Below are positions 10,639 to 20,181 of a stretch of 64,000 nucleotides of DNA, piece after piece. The stretch comes from Pseudoalteromonas luteoviolacea. Its GTDB lineage: Bacteria; Pseudomonadota; Gammaproteobacteria; Enterobacterales; Alteromonadaceae. The stretch lies in the NCBI RefSeq assembly GCF_018100925.1, contig NZ_JAGJEH010000001.1:1-64000 (forward strand). Direction: 5' to 3'. Every line of letters begins with the position of its first letter. Within the stretch, counting starts at the first letter, position 1. Under the pieces are notes generated by a model, which worked only from the letters and a program-made list of their open reading frames with translations, made no database searches and had not been told where the DNA came from. The position numbers were made by a program, and so were the translations under genes.

Positions 10639-13600
10639 ATGTTTACTAAAAATGCGATAGCAGTTGCCCTTGCAGCTGTGAGCGCTATGTCTGCGCCTGC
10701 AATTGCCGCTCAGCTTAACCATCAAGGTACATTAACTAATTCAAATACTCAGGAAGCTGTGAACGGCACGGTTTCAATGACGTTTAAGTTGTACTCACAA
10801 GATCAGGTTGTTTGGGAGTCGACAGAAAATGTTGACGTAGTCGACGGTGCATACTCAATCAGACTTGGCCAAAACAATGCGATTGATGCAGCAGTATTTA
10901 AAAACAAAGACCTAGAACTTGGGATCACAGTCGGTGATGATTCAGAAATGTCACCGCGTTTGAGCATTGATACAGCGCCAAGTGCTTATTACGCAGATAT
11001 CGCCAGTAAAGTTGAAGGTGAAGTTGATGCTACATCGGTCTCAGTCGGTGGTAACGTGATTATTGACGAAAATGGTCAATGGAAAGGAGACACAACAGGG
11101 CTGCGCGGTGCGGATGGTATTGACGGCATTAATGGTAAAGACGGCGTTGATGGTAAAGATGGTGCTGATGGTAAAGATGGTGCTGATGGGCAACCTGGTG
11201 CGCAAGGTGAAAAAGGTGATACTGGTGCACCTGGCGAAAAAGGTGACACAGGCGCCCCAGGTGAAAAGGGTGAAAAAGGTGATACCGGGGCCCAAGGGGA
11301 AAAGGGTGATAAAGGCCTTCAGGTAAAAGGTGCGTGGAGTGACACTTCGGCATATGCAGTGGATGACGTCGTTTCTTTTGGTGGGAGTATCTATATTGCG
11401 GTAGCTGCGATAAGTGCGCCAGAAGATGAACAGACAAATCTAGACCCGGTATCAGCGCCAAATGTGTGGAGTTTATTAGTCGCTAAAGGTGAGCAAGGCG
11501 CTCAGGGCGAGCAAGGTGAGCAAGGTATTCAAGGTCTGCCTGGTGAACAGGGTGCGCCTGGCACTGCTGGTGAGAAAGGCGAAAAGGGCGAAAAAGGTGA
11601 GCAGGGCATCCAGGGTATTCAAGGTATTCAGGGGATCCAAGGTGAACAAGGTATCCAAGGTGTGCCCGGTGAAAAAGGCGAGCAAGGTATTCAAGGTGAA
11701 CAAGGCGTTCAAGGTATCCAAGGCGAAAAAGGTGACCGAGGCTTGCAAGTCAGAGGTGAGTGGAGTGGCAGTGCAGCATATGCTATCGACGATGTAGTTT
11801 CTTTTGAAGGCAGTGTATATATTTCTATTGTTGAGGTAGCTGCACCAGCTGAAGGAGGCATCAATTTAGCACCGATCGCCTCACCAGGAGTTTGGACTTT
11901 GCTTATCGCTAAAGGTGAGCAAGGACTTCAAGGTGAAAGAGGCCTGCAAGGTGAAAAAGGCGACGCTGGTTCCCAAGGTGAAAAAGGTCTGCAAGGTGAT
12001 AAAGGCGACAAGGGTGACAAAGGCGAAGCAGGTGCTCAAGGTATCCCTGGTGAGAAAGGTGACCAAGGCTTACAAGGCTTAAAAGGTGACAAAGGTGATA
12101 CCGGTCTTCAAGGTATTCAAGGTATTCAAGGTATCCAAGGTCTTCGCGGTGAGAAAGGTGAACAAGGCGAGCAGGGTATTCAGGGTACTCAGGGTATTCA
12201 AGGCGATAAAGGTGATAAGGGTGACAAAGGTGATAAGGGTGATCGTGGTCTTGTCATCAAAGGCAATTGGAGTGCAACAGAGGCTTATAACGTAGATGAT
12301 ATTGTTGTACACGCGAACAATGCCTATGTCGCCAGAATCGCAGTTTCTGCGGTGGTTGAAGGAAATGAACCTAATTTACCACCTTCTAACACCAATAATA
12401 GTTGGTTGTTATTATTTAATGGTGTGGGTTCAGGTCTGGCAGGTAAAGATGGCCTAGACGGAGCTAAGGGTGAACAGGGTATTCAAGGCCTTCCTGGTGA
12501 ACCTGGTGCTGCTGGTGAAAAAGGTGACAAAGGTGAGCAAGGTATTCAAGGTATTCAAGGTCTTCCTGGTGCGCAAGGTATCCAAGGTGAAAAAGGTGAC
12601 CAAGGTCTACAAGGCCTGAAGGGTGACAAAGGAGATCCTGGTGCACAAGGTATTCAGGGTATTCAAGGAGAAAAAGGTGACCAAGGTATTCAGGGTATTC
12701 AAGGTGAAAAAGGGGACAAAGGGGACAAAGGCGATAAAGGTGATCGCGGCTTAAGTATCAAAGGAAGCTGGAGTGCGACAGAAGGCTATCAAGTTGACGA
12801 TGTTGTTGTTCATGAAAATAACGCTTATGTTGCTCGACTAGTCATCGCGGCTGTAGTTGAGGGTGACGAGCCAAACCTTCCACCATCAAATACTAACAAC
12901 AGTTGGCTGCTATTGTTTAATGGCGTTGGCTCGGGTTTAGCCGGTAAAGATGGTCTAGATGGTGAAAAGGGTGCACCAGGTGAAAAAGGTGAACCAGGAA
13001 CACCGGGAGCTCCAGGTGCACCGGGCGAAAAAGGTGAAAAGGGCGAACCTGGTGAAAAAGGCCAAGATGGAGCTAACGGCCTAAATGGTAAAGATGGTGC
13101 CAATGGTAAAGATGGCGAAAAAGGTGAAAAGGGCGAACCTGGTGAAAAAGGCCAAAAGGGTGATAAAGGCCTACAAGTCGTAGGTGCTTGGTCTTCAACT
13201 GCCGCTTATTCAGTTGATGACGTTGTTACCTTTGAAGGTAGTGCTTACATTGCAAAAGTTGCTATCCCAGCTGGTGAGCAAGCAAACTTATCACCGAAAG
13301 ACGGATCAGCACAATGGGTGTTATTTGCATCTAAAGGTGATACTGGTATTCAGTTTATTGCTGGCGGTTATAATTTAGTTACAGAGTTTGTTGCAGGCGA
13401 TGTGATCACATATATGGGAAGTGCATATATTGCAACGCAAAACACAGTAGCTGTACCTCCGACAGACCCTCAGGGTAATCTGCAGCAGCCGTGGCAGTTA
13501 CTTGCGAAAGGCGCAAGTTATGATGAGTCTCAGTTTGCACTAAAAGCTGATTTACCAGATATGACCGTGTATGTGACAAAAGCTGAATTCACTTCTGGCT

Positions 13601-15036
13601 TAGAATCAAAAGCAGACAGCATTACGGTAACAGGCTTACTTGAAACTAAAGTGGACAAAGCGACCTTTGATACGGCATTGGCAGGCAAAGCCAATCAAAC
13701 AGCAGTAGATACAGCGCTTGGTCTGAAAGCCAACAAAGCGGACATGGATACGGCATTGGCAGGCAAAGCCAATCAAACAGCAGTAGATACAGCGCTTGGT
13801 CTGAAAGCCAACAAATCGGACATGGATACGGCATTAGCAGGCAAAGCCAATCAAACAGCAGTAGATACAGCGCTTGGTCTGAAAGCCAACAAAGCGGACA
13901 TGGATACGGCATTGGCAGGTAAAGCCAATCAAACAGCAGTAGATACGGCGCTTGGTCTGAAAGCCAACAAAGCGGACATGGATACGGCATTAGCAGGCAA
14001 AGCCAATCAAACAGCAGTAGATACAGCACTTGGTCTGAAAGCCAATAAAGTGGACGTAAATACAGCATTAGCAGGAAAAGCCAATCAAACTGCTGTAAAT
14101 AATGCACTTGCGTTGAAAGCTAATAAGGCAGATATGGATTCAGCTTTGGCAGGTAAAGCCAATCAAACAGCTGTAAATAATGCACTTGCGTTGAAAGCAA
14201 ATAAGGCGGATGTGGATTCGGCTTTGGCGGGTAAAGCAAATCAAACAACGGTAGATACAGCGCTTGGCCTGAAAGCTAACAAGGCGGATATGGATACCGC
14301 ATTGGCAGGAAAAGCTAACCAAACTGATGTTGATAATGCCGTTTTACATGTCATGAAGTACAACCCAGCGAAAATCACATGGACAGAATCGCATTCATAT
14401 GAAGCGGGTGAGTTAACAAGGTTCCCATTTACTGGTCACATGTATATTGCATTGAAAGATGTACCTAATGATCAGGGGATCAGACCAAATTCACATACAG
14501 ATTATTGGACTGTATTTTTAGAAGGGACCGCTCCGGCTGATTTGAAGTTCATATTTGCTACTAGTCAGACATACACCGCCGATTTGGGAGGTACTGTGGG
14601 TGCAGATGCTAAGTGTCAAGCGGCCGCTAATGCGAGTAATTTGCTACCGAAAGGGAATTATCATGCGATAATACTTGGAAACTATTCAAGTAGTGGATAC
14701 TTTTTCAACAGTGGGGTTACTTATTACCGCCCTGATCTTAAAGTAGCCGCAGCGAATTTGACTTCGTTTTCACAAATGACTAGCCTGAACGTTCCAATTA
14801 ACCTTGATGAAAATGGTAATCAAGTTAGTGGTTATGCGTGGACAAACATGGTCTCGTCAGGCGCGAGACATAACTGGCAAGCATGTGGCGGGTTTTCTTC
14901 AAGATATGGAATGTGGGATATGTATGTTCGAGATGGCTCTATGATTGGTAATGTGGATAGCACAGACTCAACGTGGAGATCCCATTCGAATCAAACTTGT
15001 GACCAACAGGCGAGATTGTACTGCGTTCAAAATTAA
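10639..15036 (+). CDS. Secreted bacterial collagen with binding modules, trimeric-type coiled coil and DUF1554 head
   Basis: 1465 residues. A signal peptide ending PAIAA is followed by an N-terminal beta domain (about 25-130) of the kind found in many secreted 'LNHQG...' proteins. Five Gly-X-Y blocks (about residues 154-228, 283-367, 425-536, 598-703, 766-844) are rich in GEKGD, GDKGD and GIQGIQ triplets; Lys-Gly-Asp/Glu pairs can stabilise a triple helix without hydroxyproline. Between and after them are seven modules of about 55 residues with the pattern W-S-x-x-x-x-Y-x-V-D-D-V-V-x-x-x-x-x-x-Y-x-A, resembling CBM5/12-type folds. Residues about 1011-1233 are a 13-residue-period helical repeat (see the repeat entry). 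The last 165 residues (IFATSQTYTADLGG...ADAKC...RLYCVQN) look like DUF1554, a C-type-lectin-like domain. AAAGGGA precedes the ATG. Likely a trimeric surface stalk with a binding head. Confidence 0.85.
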   Translation: MFTKNAIAVALAAVSAMSAPAIAAQLNHQGTLTNSNTQEAVNGTVSMTFKLYSQDQVVWESTENVDVVDGAYSIRLGQNNAIDAAVFKNKDLELGITVGDDSEMSPRLSIDTAPSAYYADIASKVEGEVDATSVSVGGNVIIDENGQWKGDTTGLRGADGIDGINGKDGVDGKDGADGKDGADGQPGAQGEKGDTGAPGEKGDTGAPGEKGEKGDTGAQGEKGDKGLQVKGAWSDTSAYAVDDVVSFGGSIYIAVAAISAPEDEQTNLDPVSAPNVWSLLVAKGEQGAQGEQGEQGIQGLPGEQGAPGTAGEKGEKGEKGEQGIQGIQGIQGIQGEQGIQGVPGEKGEQGIQGEQGVQGIQGEKGDRGLQVRGEWSGSAAYAIDDVVSFEGSVYISIVEVAAPAEGGINLAPIASPGVWTLLIAKGEQGLQGERGLQGEKGDAGSQGEKGLQGDKGDKGDKGEAGAQGIPGEKGDQGLQGLKGDKGDTGLQGIQGIQGIQGLRGEKGEQGEQGIQGTQGIQGDKGDKGDKGDKGDRGLVIKGNWSATEAYNVDDIVVHANNAYVARIAVSAVVEGNEPNLPPSNTNNSWLLLFNGVGSGLAGKDGLDGAKGEQGIQGLPGEPGAAGEKGDKGEQGIQGIQGLPGAQGIQGEKGDQGLQGLKGDKGDPGAQGIQGIQGEKGDQGIQGIQGEKGDKGDKGDKGDRGLSIKGSWSATEGYQVDDVVVHENNAYVARLVIAAVVEGDEPNLPPSNTNNSWLLLFNGVGSGLAGKDGLDGEKGAPGEKGEPGTPGAPGAPGEKGEKGEPGEKGQDGANGLNGKDGANGKDGEKGEKGEPGEKGQKGDKGLQVVGAWSSTAAYSVDDVVTFEGSAYIAKVAIPAGEQANLSPKDGSAQWVLFASKGDTGIQFIAGGYNLVTEFVAGDVITYMGSAYIATQNTVAVPPTDPQGNLQQPWQLLAKGASYDESQFALKADLPDMTVYVTKAEFTSGLESKADSITVTGLLETKVDKATFDTALAGKANQTAVDTALGLKANKADMDTALAGKANQTAVDTALGLKANKSDMDTALAGKANQTAVDTALGLKANKADMDTALAGKANQTAVDTALGLKANKADMDTALAGKANQTAVDTALGLKANKVDVNTALAGKANQTAVNNALALKANKADMDSALAGKANQTAVNNALALKANKADVDSALAGKANQTTVDTALGLKANKADMDTALAGKANQTDVDNAVLHVMKYNPAKITWTESHSYEAGELTRFPFTGHMYIALKDVPNDQGIRPNSHTDYWTVFLEGTAPADLKFIFATSQTYTADLGGTVGADAKCQAAANASNLLPKGNYHAIILGNYSSSGYFFNSGVTYYRPDLKVAAANLTSFSQMTSLNVPINLDENGNQVSGYAWTNMVSSGARHNWQACGGFSSRYGMWDMYVRDGSMIGNVDSTDSTWRSHSNQTCDQQARLYCVQN
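13669..14334 (+). repeat. 78-bp tandem repeats (8 units plus a half) coding a coiled coil
   Basis: Units start at 13669, 13747, 13825, 13903, 13981, 14059, 14137, 14215 and 14293. Each codes 26 residues made of two 13-residue halves, TALAGKANQTAVD and TALGLKANKADMD. The first five units are nearly identical in DNA; later ones are more diverged. All preserve the reading frame. The pattern (Ala/Leu spacing, Asn, Lys) is like the trimeric coiled coils of phage fibres and trimeric autotransporters. Confidence 0.95.
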
Positions 15037-15050
15037 ATACCATTAACAGT

Positions 15051-15078
15051 AAAAGCTTATTCATTGAATAGGCTTTTT
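15051..15078 (+). terminator. Terminator of the collagen gene
   Basis: AAAAGCTTATTC (15051-15062) pairs with GAATAGGCTTTT (15066-15077) with one G-U pair and a 3-base loop, ending in a T run. Lies 15 bases after the stop. Confidence 0.8.
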
Positions 15079-15610
15079 GGACTGGTGGGAATTGGTCGAT
15101 ATTTAGAACTGAACTAACGATAACCAGTTTTAAAATGGGTAGTTGTAAGGTCAGTTCTAACTTAGGTTCTTTTCAGTCCAAACTGCTTTACTAATAAAGA
15201 GCGTTTCCATCGGTGTTCTGCGACAGCAGGTTTTACCTTGATGGAGTCGCTCATTTATTCATTATTCTTGTGAACCATCCAAATCTGCTTTGAAGCCTGA
15301 CCTCTTTGGAGTTGCATAGCATATGCAACAATGACTAACTCGATTTCTTACCTTGGTTACTCTATGGCTTTGATTGAGTGCAGCTTTATCACGGCAGGTT
15401 TTTTTACTTGCAAGCAACAGTTAAATAAACTCAGTCATACGTCTTTATACTGAGGTGAAGTTGAGTAAGCAGATTTTGTGTTTAATCACAGGCGGATAGC
15501 AAGAGCCATTGGAGTTACCAGTTTGGTTTGTATAAGAGACTTTAATTAAACTGGTAACTTTATTTGAAAAGTAAAATGTCAGATCAGGCTGTTTATGGTC
15601 ATAGCCATTC
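15079..15610. other. Intergenic region with coding-like scraps and inverted repeats
   Basis: No intact gene. On the plus strand 15157-15273 reads as an open stretch containing ATAGFTLMESLI, which looks like a prepilin cleavage motif (G/FTLxE), but stops five residues later. On the minus strand the same DNA holds a 30-codon ATG ORF. Inverted repeats: GTTGCATA/TATGCAAC (15311-15329) and TTACCAGTTT/AAACTGGTAA (15515-15557). It may be a gene remnant or a dispersed repeat; I cannot decide. Confidence 0.4.
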
Positions 15611-16363
15611 CTAATTTATGCGAACTTCAAACTTTTTAGAATAACGTTGTTGAATTGCTCGCGCTCGACTGCTGTCAGCGAATCGACTATCTAGAGTACC
15701 GTGGTTAAAGCGCTCCATGAATACTTCACCTTCACATGACTTTTTAGTATTGAGCACAGAGTCATTTAGACCTTCAAGCGACGCTAAGTCTATACTTAAG
15801 CTGCCGTCATCATTGGTATCAATATAATTTTCAACAACACTGGCCTCATTACCATCATTCTTTTTGCATCTTATTGTAAGTTTTGCATCAAGTTGGGTAT
15901 TATTTTGTTTGTTATCTGACCAACTAACTTCAAGTGTATCTGTTTTATGAAAAGATTGGTTTTCTTGAGGGGTAATAATCGTAAATGGCTTTGGCATAAT
16001 CAGCGTGGTCTTTAGCGCGTCGCCAAATGAATCTCTCGTCAGGGTCACTACATATCTAGTGCCTTCTTCGGAAATATTGAACACAGCACGATAATCAATA
16101 TCAAAAAAGTCATCGTCTCTTTTTAATTCCTTGGTAACACCTGCGGCATTGGCCTCTAGCCTGTCTCTGCCAGTCAGCTTAATATTACTGCCATGTCTGC
16201 TGCTGACATTGAGCTCAGCAATAACACGGCTATCGTTGCCTTGTGATGTAACATATATATCGGCCCAGATGGATTCTGTTTCGACATTCTTAGATTCTGT
16301 GGTATCAGTGGAGCATCCTGCTAAAAGTAGAAGAGGTATAGCTGCGAACGATTTTATTTTCAT
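15611..16363 (-). CDS. Hypothetical lipoprotein
   Basis: 250 residues beginning with a short signal and lipobox LLAGC (Cys17), so a membrane-anchored lipoprotein. The remainder is hydrophilic and predicted beta-rich, with two cysteines in the C-terminal half (in RCKK and SCEG) that could form a disulfide. A segment near the middle (FTIITPQENQSF...LEVSW) resembles the strand pattern of an Ig/fibronectin-like sandwich. I recognise no family. It is transcribed alone and converges with the collagen gene. ATG start at 16361-16363. Confidence 0.75.
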   Translation of the reverse strand: MKIKSFAAIPLLLLAGCSTDTTESKNVETESIWADIYVTSQGNDSRVIAELNVSSRHGSNIKLTGRDRLEANAAGVTKELKRDDDFFDIDYRAVFNISEEGTRYVVTLTRDSFGDALKTTLIMPKPFTIITPQENQSFHKTDTLEVSWSDNKQNNTQLDAKLTIRCKKNDGNEASVVENYIDTNDDGSLSIDLASLEGLNDSVLNTKKSCEGEVFMERFNHGTLDSRFADSSRARAIQQRYSKKFEVRIN

Positions 16364-16861
16364 TTTGGTACCCGCGATAAAAAAGTGTACCTAATATTAG
16401 TATTCTTTTAATTAAACTAAAATACAATATAACAATTTTAAACAAATTAAATGTGTTGTGTATTTAATCGCTTTTGAGATGTTATGCAGAGAAGTTAAGT
16501 TGAACTTCCATGTTCAGGTAAAAATCTAGTTCACTTTATTGGAACAATATGAATATAAAATGGATTTTTGCATTTAGCAATATTAAAAGCATAAAACATG
16601 CGAATTTACATATGGTTATAAAACCATATTGGTACTTTAGGTTTATCGGTTAGGTAATTTTGTTGCAGATCTCAACCAATAAATGCGTTTCTGTATTTTT
16701 TGTGACCAGCTACTCACGTTGTGGCAATCTTGATGAGATCACCACTTATGATGGCTATTGATAAATAGATGAACAAACAAAAGTTCCTGCCTGACTCATA
16801 ATTTACTATCTGCACGCCTTACCAATTGTTTCCACTTTTTCCGTGTATTTCTGACTAGATT
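16364..16861. other. Intergenic region, AT-rich, one perfect small hairpin
   Basis: No supported gene. ATATGGTT (16610-16617) pairs with AACCATAT (16622-16629). A 34-codon ATG ORF spans the hairpin but lacks a good SD. It should contain the promoter of the lipoprotein gene and the end of the hydrolase transcript. Confidence 0.45.
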
Positions 16862-19081
16862 CTAATTCCTTGTTTGTGTCAATAACACTGTACTTGACTC
16901 TAACTCAGTATCTTCCATGGTATTGTTTTTTTTCGAAATGTATTCTCGTGGTATGCCCATATCAACGCCATTGTAGTCACATACTCCTTGAGGAAAAATA
17001 CGCTGTAATTCGTCGATATATAAGGACATATCAATGACTCCGTATACACCGCTTTCAATGGCTGTTTTCACTGGCATAAGTGGGCATTTGAACATTGCAC
17101 CATCCCAATGACCCCCAGCTTCAATTCTGCTTGTACTAAACATAGGAAAACGGGCTTGGCACGCACCTTCCAAATTATTATTCCATTTGCCATTAAAAAC
17201 GCCCTGACCAGAAGCAAATACGGAACCATCTTGGTCAAAGCAGCTGTCTTCCAAATTATCTGGCTTCGCATCAAGCACGTCCTGACTACTCGACGATTGT
17301 AATTTGGTTAACCAAGTGTCCATCATATCGAACGCTTGCTTAGTCGGATTATAGTCTTTGTGCGCGACCCAGATAATGTGATTTTTGCTGTGGCCGCGTG
17401 CTTGCTCAATGCGTAAACGACTATAGAAAGAGGCAGACATATGGTGCATATCTAATTCGTTTTCCAGATAGTGCCTCGCATCGATCACAGGAATGTCAAT
17501 TTGGCCAATAAACACTTGTCCGGAATGATAGGCCTGTTGCATGGCTTCAATTGAACCGCTATGTCTCGGTGCGATGTCATTAATAGGAGTGGTAATATTG
17601 TGGTTGCCCCATAAAGTGAGCCAGATTGGCAGCTTGTGACCGAGTGGCAAGACAATTTCTTCTTGTTGCATTTGGTGTTGGGGCTTCCATGCACCAATAT
17701 TGGCATTGAGGTGTAAAAATTCATCAATCGTAATTTTTTTGTCCTTAAGTGCATTTAACCCATATTGAACGCCAATATTGTCCCAAGTGCTGAGGCCAAG
17801 CCCATGTTCATCGACACCAAATACATGTGACATGTCTTGCCAATAACTCCAGTTAGTCTGATCTACAACGTATTGTGTAAAGTGTTCTCTAATAAAACCT
17901 TGTCTGGGATTGTTTATAAAGGCGGAAAGGCCAAAATAGCCATTAATGCATTCACTACTGCCTTTGGGGAAGCTTGGTACAAATCCAGACATGAGCTGAT
18001 TAATCGGCTGCAAAAACCCGCCCTTTTGCGGGAAACCGTTGATGGCATTCATACCCTCAATAAGTCGGCGCCTCTCCCAGTTGCGCCAAGCCTTTTTGTC
18101 TTGTGCTCTGAAGGTGAAGTAATTATTAAGTAGATCGCAATCCAGTGCGTAAACGGTTTGGGTGATCATGTCTGGATAGCTGTATAGTGGAATTAAACCA
18201 TCCAGAATACCAGTGCTATTTTGCGCAATTAAGTATTGTGCCAATCCACCGCCAGAACCGCCTACACCAACAGTGTAAAGGGGGTTGCCATATAAGCTTG
18301 TAAATTGTTTTTTTACTCTTCGCGCGGTGTCTTCTGCCAATAGCATGTTATAGGTATAACTGGTTTTATTGCCACTTGAACTAATAACTGCATAGCCATC
18401 CAGCAACTGTTGCGCTTGTCGTGTCATGACTCGAGACGCTTTTTGTCGGCCTTGTCTAAACCCGATCCCTGAGCCACCATTAAATTGATAAACTAGGCGC
18501 TTATTCCATTTACTTTTGGCGAGCCGATCACCGACTTCAACGCTTTTAATGGGCATGACAATCGTATAGATAAAGCGATTAATGGTTCCTTGTTCGACTC
18601 TGAATAAAGGCGTTTTAGTTTGTTTTGCAGTATTCACATCGTTTATTTTTACAGCTTTAAAAACATTGTTGTTTTTGACCAATGTGTAGTATTTAATTCT
18701 TGTTTTGACGCCACAATCTTTACTGTATCCGATAATTTTATCATCTTTATATACAGGTATACCGAGTGCCTGATGATTGTCTATTTCAGGCTGGCCAAGT
18801 AAGGAGTCTCGGGACATACAGTAAAATGGGTATTGATTGGGACCAGAGTATAAGTTGGTATTAGGCCCAATACCGTTGATAGGTATTGGAAACTGATAAT
18901 ACTCTTGGGGTCTTTTAATTTGAGAAATATGGCTTTTAAAGTCCAGTAAGTGGTTTGCGTGTGCTTGCGCACTATTTTGCACCGCAAATTTACGGTCTTC
19001 ATTGGTTAGGTCCTGATATAGCCAAAAAGCAAAACTTGCAAAGACAAGAATAGTGACGGCCAACACGAACTTTTTAATCAT
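16862..19081 (-). CDS. Secreted or membrane-anchored alpha/beta hydrolase-like protein, DUF6351 type
   Basis: About 739 residues. A hydrophobic N-terminus (MIKKFVLAVTILVFASFAFW) acts as signal or anchor. The nucleophile-elbow-like GVGGSGGGLAQYL places a serine at about residue 276, and the layout (long N-terminal part, a large mixed region with several Cys, His and Asp residues in the C-terminal half such as SRIEAGGHWDG) fits DUF6351, a tannase-like hydrolase family with no well-defined substrate. I chose the ATG at 19081 because AGAGGTG lies 5 bases upstream; an ATG six codons earlier lacks an SD. Monocistronic by spacing. The catalytic Asp and His are not identified with certainty. Confidence 0.7.
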   Translation of the reverse strand: MIKKFVLAVTILVFASFAFWLYQDLTNEDRKFAVQNSAQAHANHLLDFKSHISQIKRPQEYYQFPIPINGIGPNTNLYSGPNQYPFYCMSRDSLLGQPEIDNHQALGIPVYKDDKIIGYSKDCGVKTRIKYYTLVKNNNVFKAVKINDVNTAKQTKTPLFRVEQGTINRFIYTIVMPIKSVEVGDRLAKSKWNKRLVYQFNGGSGIGFRQGRQKASRVMTRQAQQLLDGYAVISSSGNKTSYTYNMLLAEDTARRVKKQFTSLYGNPLYTVGVGGSGGGLAQYLIAQNSTGILDGLIPLYSYPDMITQTVYALDCDLLNNYFTFRAQDKKAWRNWERRRLIEGMNAINGFPQKGGFLQPINQLMSGFVPSFPKGSSECINGYFGLSAFINNPRQGFIREHFTQYVVDQTNWSYWQDMSHVFGVDEHGLGLSTWDNIGVQYGLNALKDKKITIDEFLHLNANIGAWKPQHQMQQEEIVLPLGHKLPIWLTLWGNHNITTPINDIAPRHSGSIEAMQQAYHSGQVFIGQIDIPVIDARHYLENELDMHHMSASFYSRLRIEQARGHSKNHIIWVAHKDYNPTKQAFDMMDTWLTKLQSSSSQDVLDAKPDNLEDSCFDQDGSVFASGQGVFNGKWNNNLEGACQARFPMFSTSRIEAGGHWDGAMFKCPLMPVKTAIESGVYGVIDMSLYIDELQRIFPQGVCDYNGVDMGIPREYISKKNNTMEDTELESSTVLLTQTRN

Positions 19082-19299
19082 ACGCACCTCTATGATCATA
19101 CCACTACTTATAAGTTTAGAATTGCTCCGTCACATGTGTTGTTATATGTTTGTTATTTAAGGTAAACCGGAAAACATTAATATATAAAACAGCGTATTAT
19201 TAAACATGGATGAATATAAAAGTGGCAATAAAGTGGAAGCTAATAATTGGATGTGCAATAAAAATTAACAACAGATCAGCGAGTCACTGGGTTGTGCAA

Positions 19300-19333
19300 T
19301 TGCCACTTTACAGCCGGGCTGTGGCAACTTTTT
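19300..19333. terminator. Hairpin between two minus-strand genes
   Basis: TTGCCAC (19300-19306) pairs with GTGGCAA (19321-19327), with inner CAG/CTG, then CTTTTTA on the plus strand. It lies just after the stop of the 19343-19969 gene, so it may end that transcript although the T run is on the other strand. Confidence 0.5.
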
Positions 19334-19342
19334 ATGAGGCGA

Positions 19343-19969
19343 CTATTTGCTAAAGTCAATGGAATCAAATCGTTTTTGAAGTGATTTTCTGTGCTCCTGT
19401 TCTTCCTCAATATAGGTGCCGGACAGCATCTCTTCACGCTGCATTTCAAGCATACTGCGTTTATCGTCAATTACTGCTGTGAGCTTTTCTTTGTCTGAAG
19501 CACGCAGATCGGTGGAGTTGTTTATGTCTTGCTCCATCAGATCAAGCATTTCAATTCGTACACCAAGCTCTTTATATTGCAAAAAGTTGATGCCTAAACT
19601 GCCGAAAAGTAACGCTTCGTTAATCTCATGCTGCTCTATCTCAACTTCAATGGGCATCTCCATGATCCCGATTGTCGCCTCTTGATAAAGCTGAATTGCG
19701 TATGAGCGTTCGTCTAAATCTGGATCAACCTTATTTTTAGCGTTTTCAAGTGCGCGTTCGTAGTAGGCTTTGGCTTGTTCCGATATTTCCTCATTATTGG
19801 TATTAAGTGATACAGGCATCACATGGTCGGGGTCGGTGGTAGTTGGTTTGGGGTTGAGTACGTCTTGCATTAGTGATGCAAATTTCGAGTGTTTATCAAT
19901 GCTTTGCTGATCTGTATTTTGCTGGGTTTGAAAGATCCGATTTTGATTTAACGTTGAGATGCTATTCAT
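19343..19969 (-). CDS. Hypothetical cytoplasmic helical protein
   Basis: 208 residues, no signal peptide or membrane segment. The N-terminal 70 residues are polar, Gln/Asn/Thr-rich and probably disordered; the rest is strongly helical and acidic (EQAKAYYERALENAKNK; EVEIEQHEINEALLFG; LDLMEQDINNS; MLEMQREEML), suggesting a helical bundle or coiled coil. I recognise no family. The ATG at 19969 is preferred because AAGG sits ten bases upstream; the frame extends 16 codons further 5' without an SD. Stands alone between a hydrolase and a TonB receptor. Confidence 0.65.
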   Translation of the reverse strand: MNSISTLNQNRIFQTQQNTDQQSIDKHSKFASLMQDVLNPKPTTTDPDHVMPVSLNTNNEEISEQAKAYYERALENAKNKVDPDLDERSYAIQLYQEATIGIMEMPIEVEIEQHEINEALLFGSLGINFLQYKELGVRIEMLDLMEQDINNSTDLRASDKEKLTAVIDDKRSMLEMQREEMLSGTYIEEEQEHRKSLQKRFDSIDFSK

Positions 19970-20181
19970 TTCCGTGCCTTTAGAAAGCGAAATAGAAACT
20001 TTACCGATAGGCGGCAAAGACGGGATTAATACGATGTAAGTTAAGCAACTTATAGACCAAAAGTAGCTAGCGCTGAGCAGGGGCTTGGTAATTAAAGCAT
20101 TAATATTGAAAAATGGAATTTAGACAGCGTTATTTAGAGGCTATAGGTGAGTCGAAATTACTTTATGATTTCTGGAATGTT

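Noticed and set aside
13646-14107. Long minus-strand ORF with Leu/Trp/Cys-rich repeats
   Set aside because: It is the antisense shadow of the 78-bp coding repeats, without SD; the plus-strand collagen frame is clearly the real one. The same holds for the minus-strand ORFs under the Gly-X-Y blocks (11041-12646).
13669-14334. Regular direct repeats, considered as a CRISPR array
   Set aside because: Repeats are contiguous without unique spacers, and all are in frame within a large gene.
16548-16652. 34-codon ATG ORF in the intergenic region
   Set aside because: Weak SD, no recognisable product, contains a hairpin; too short to support.
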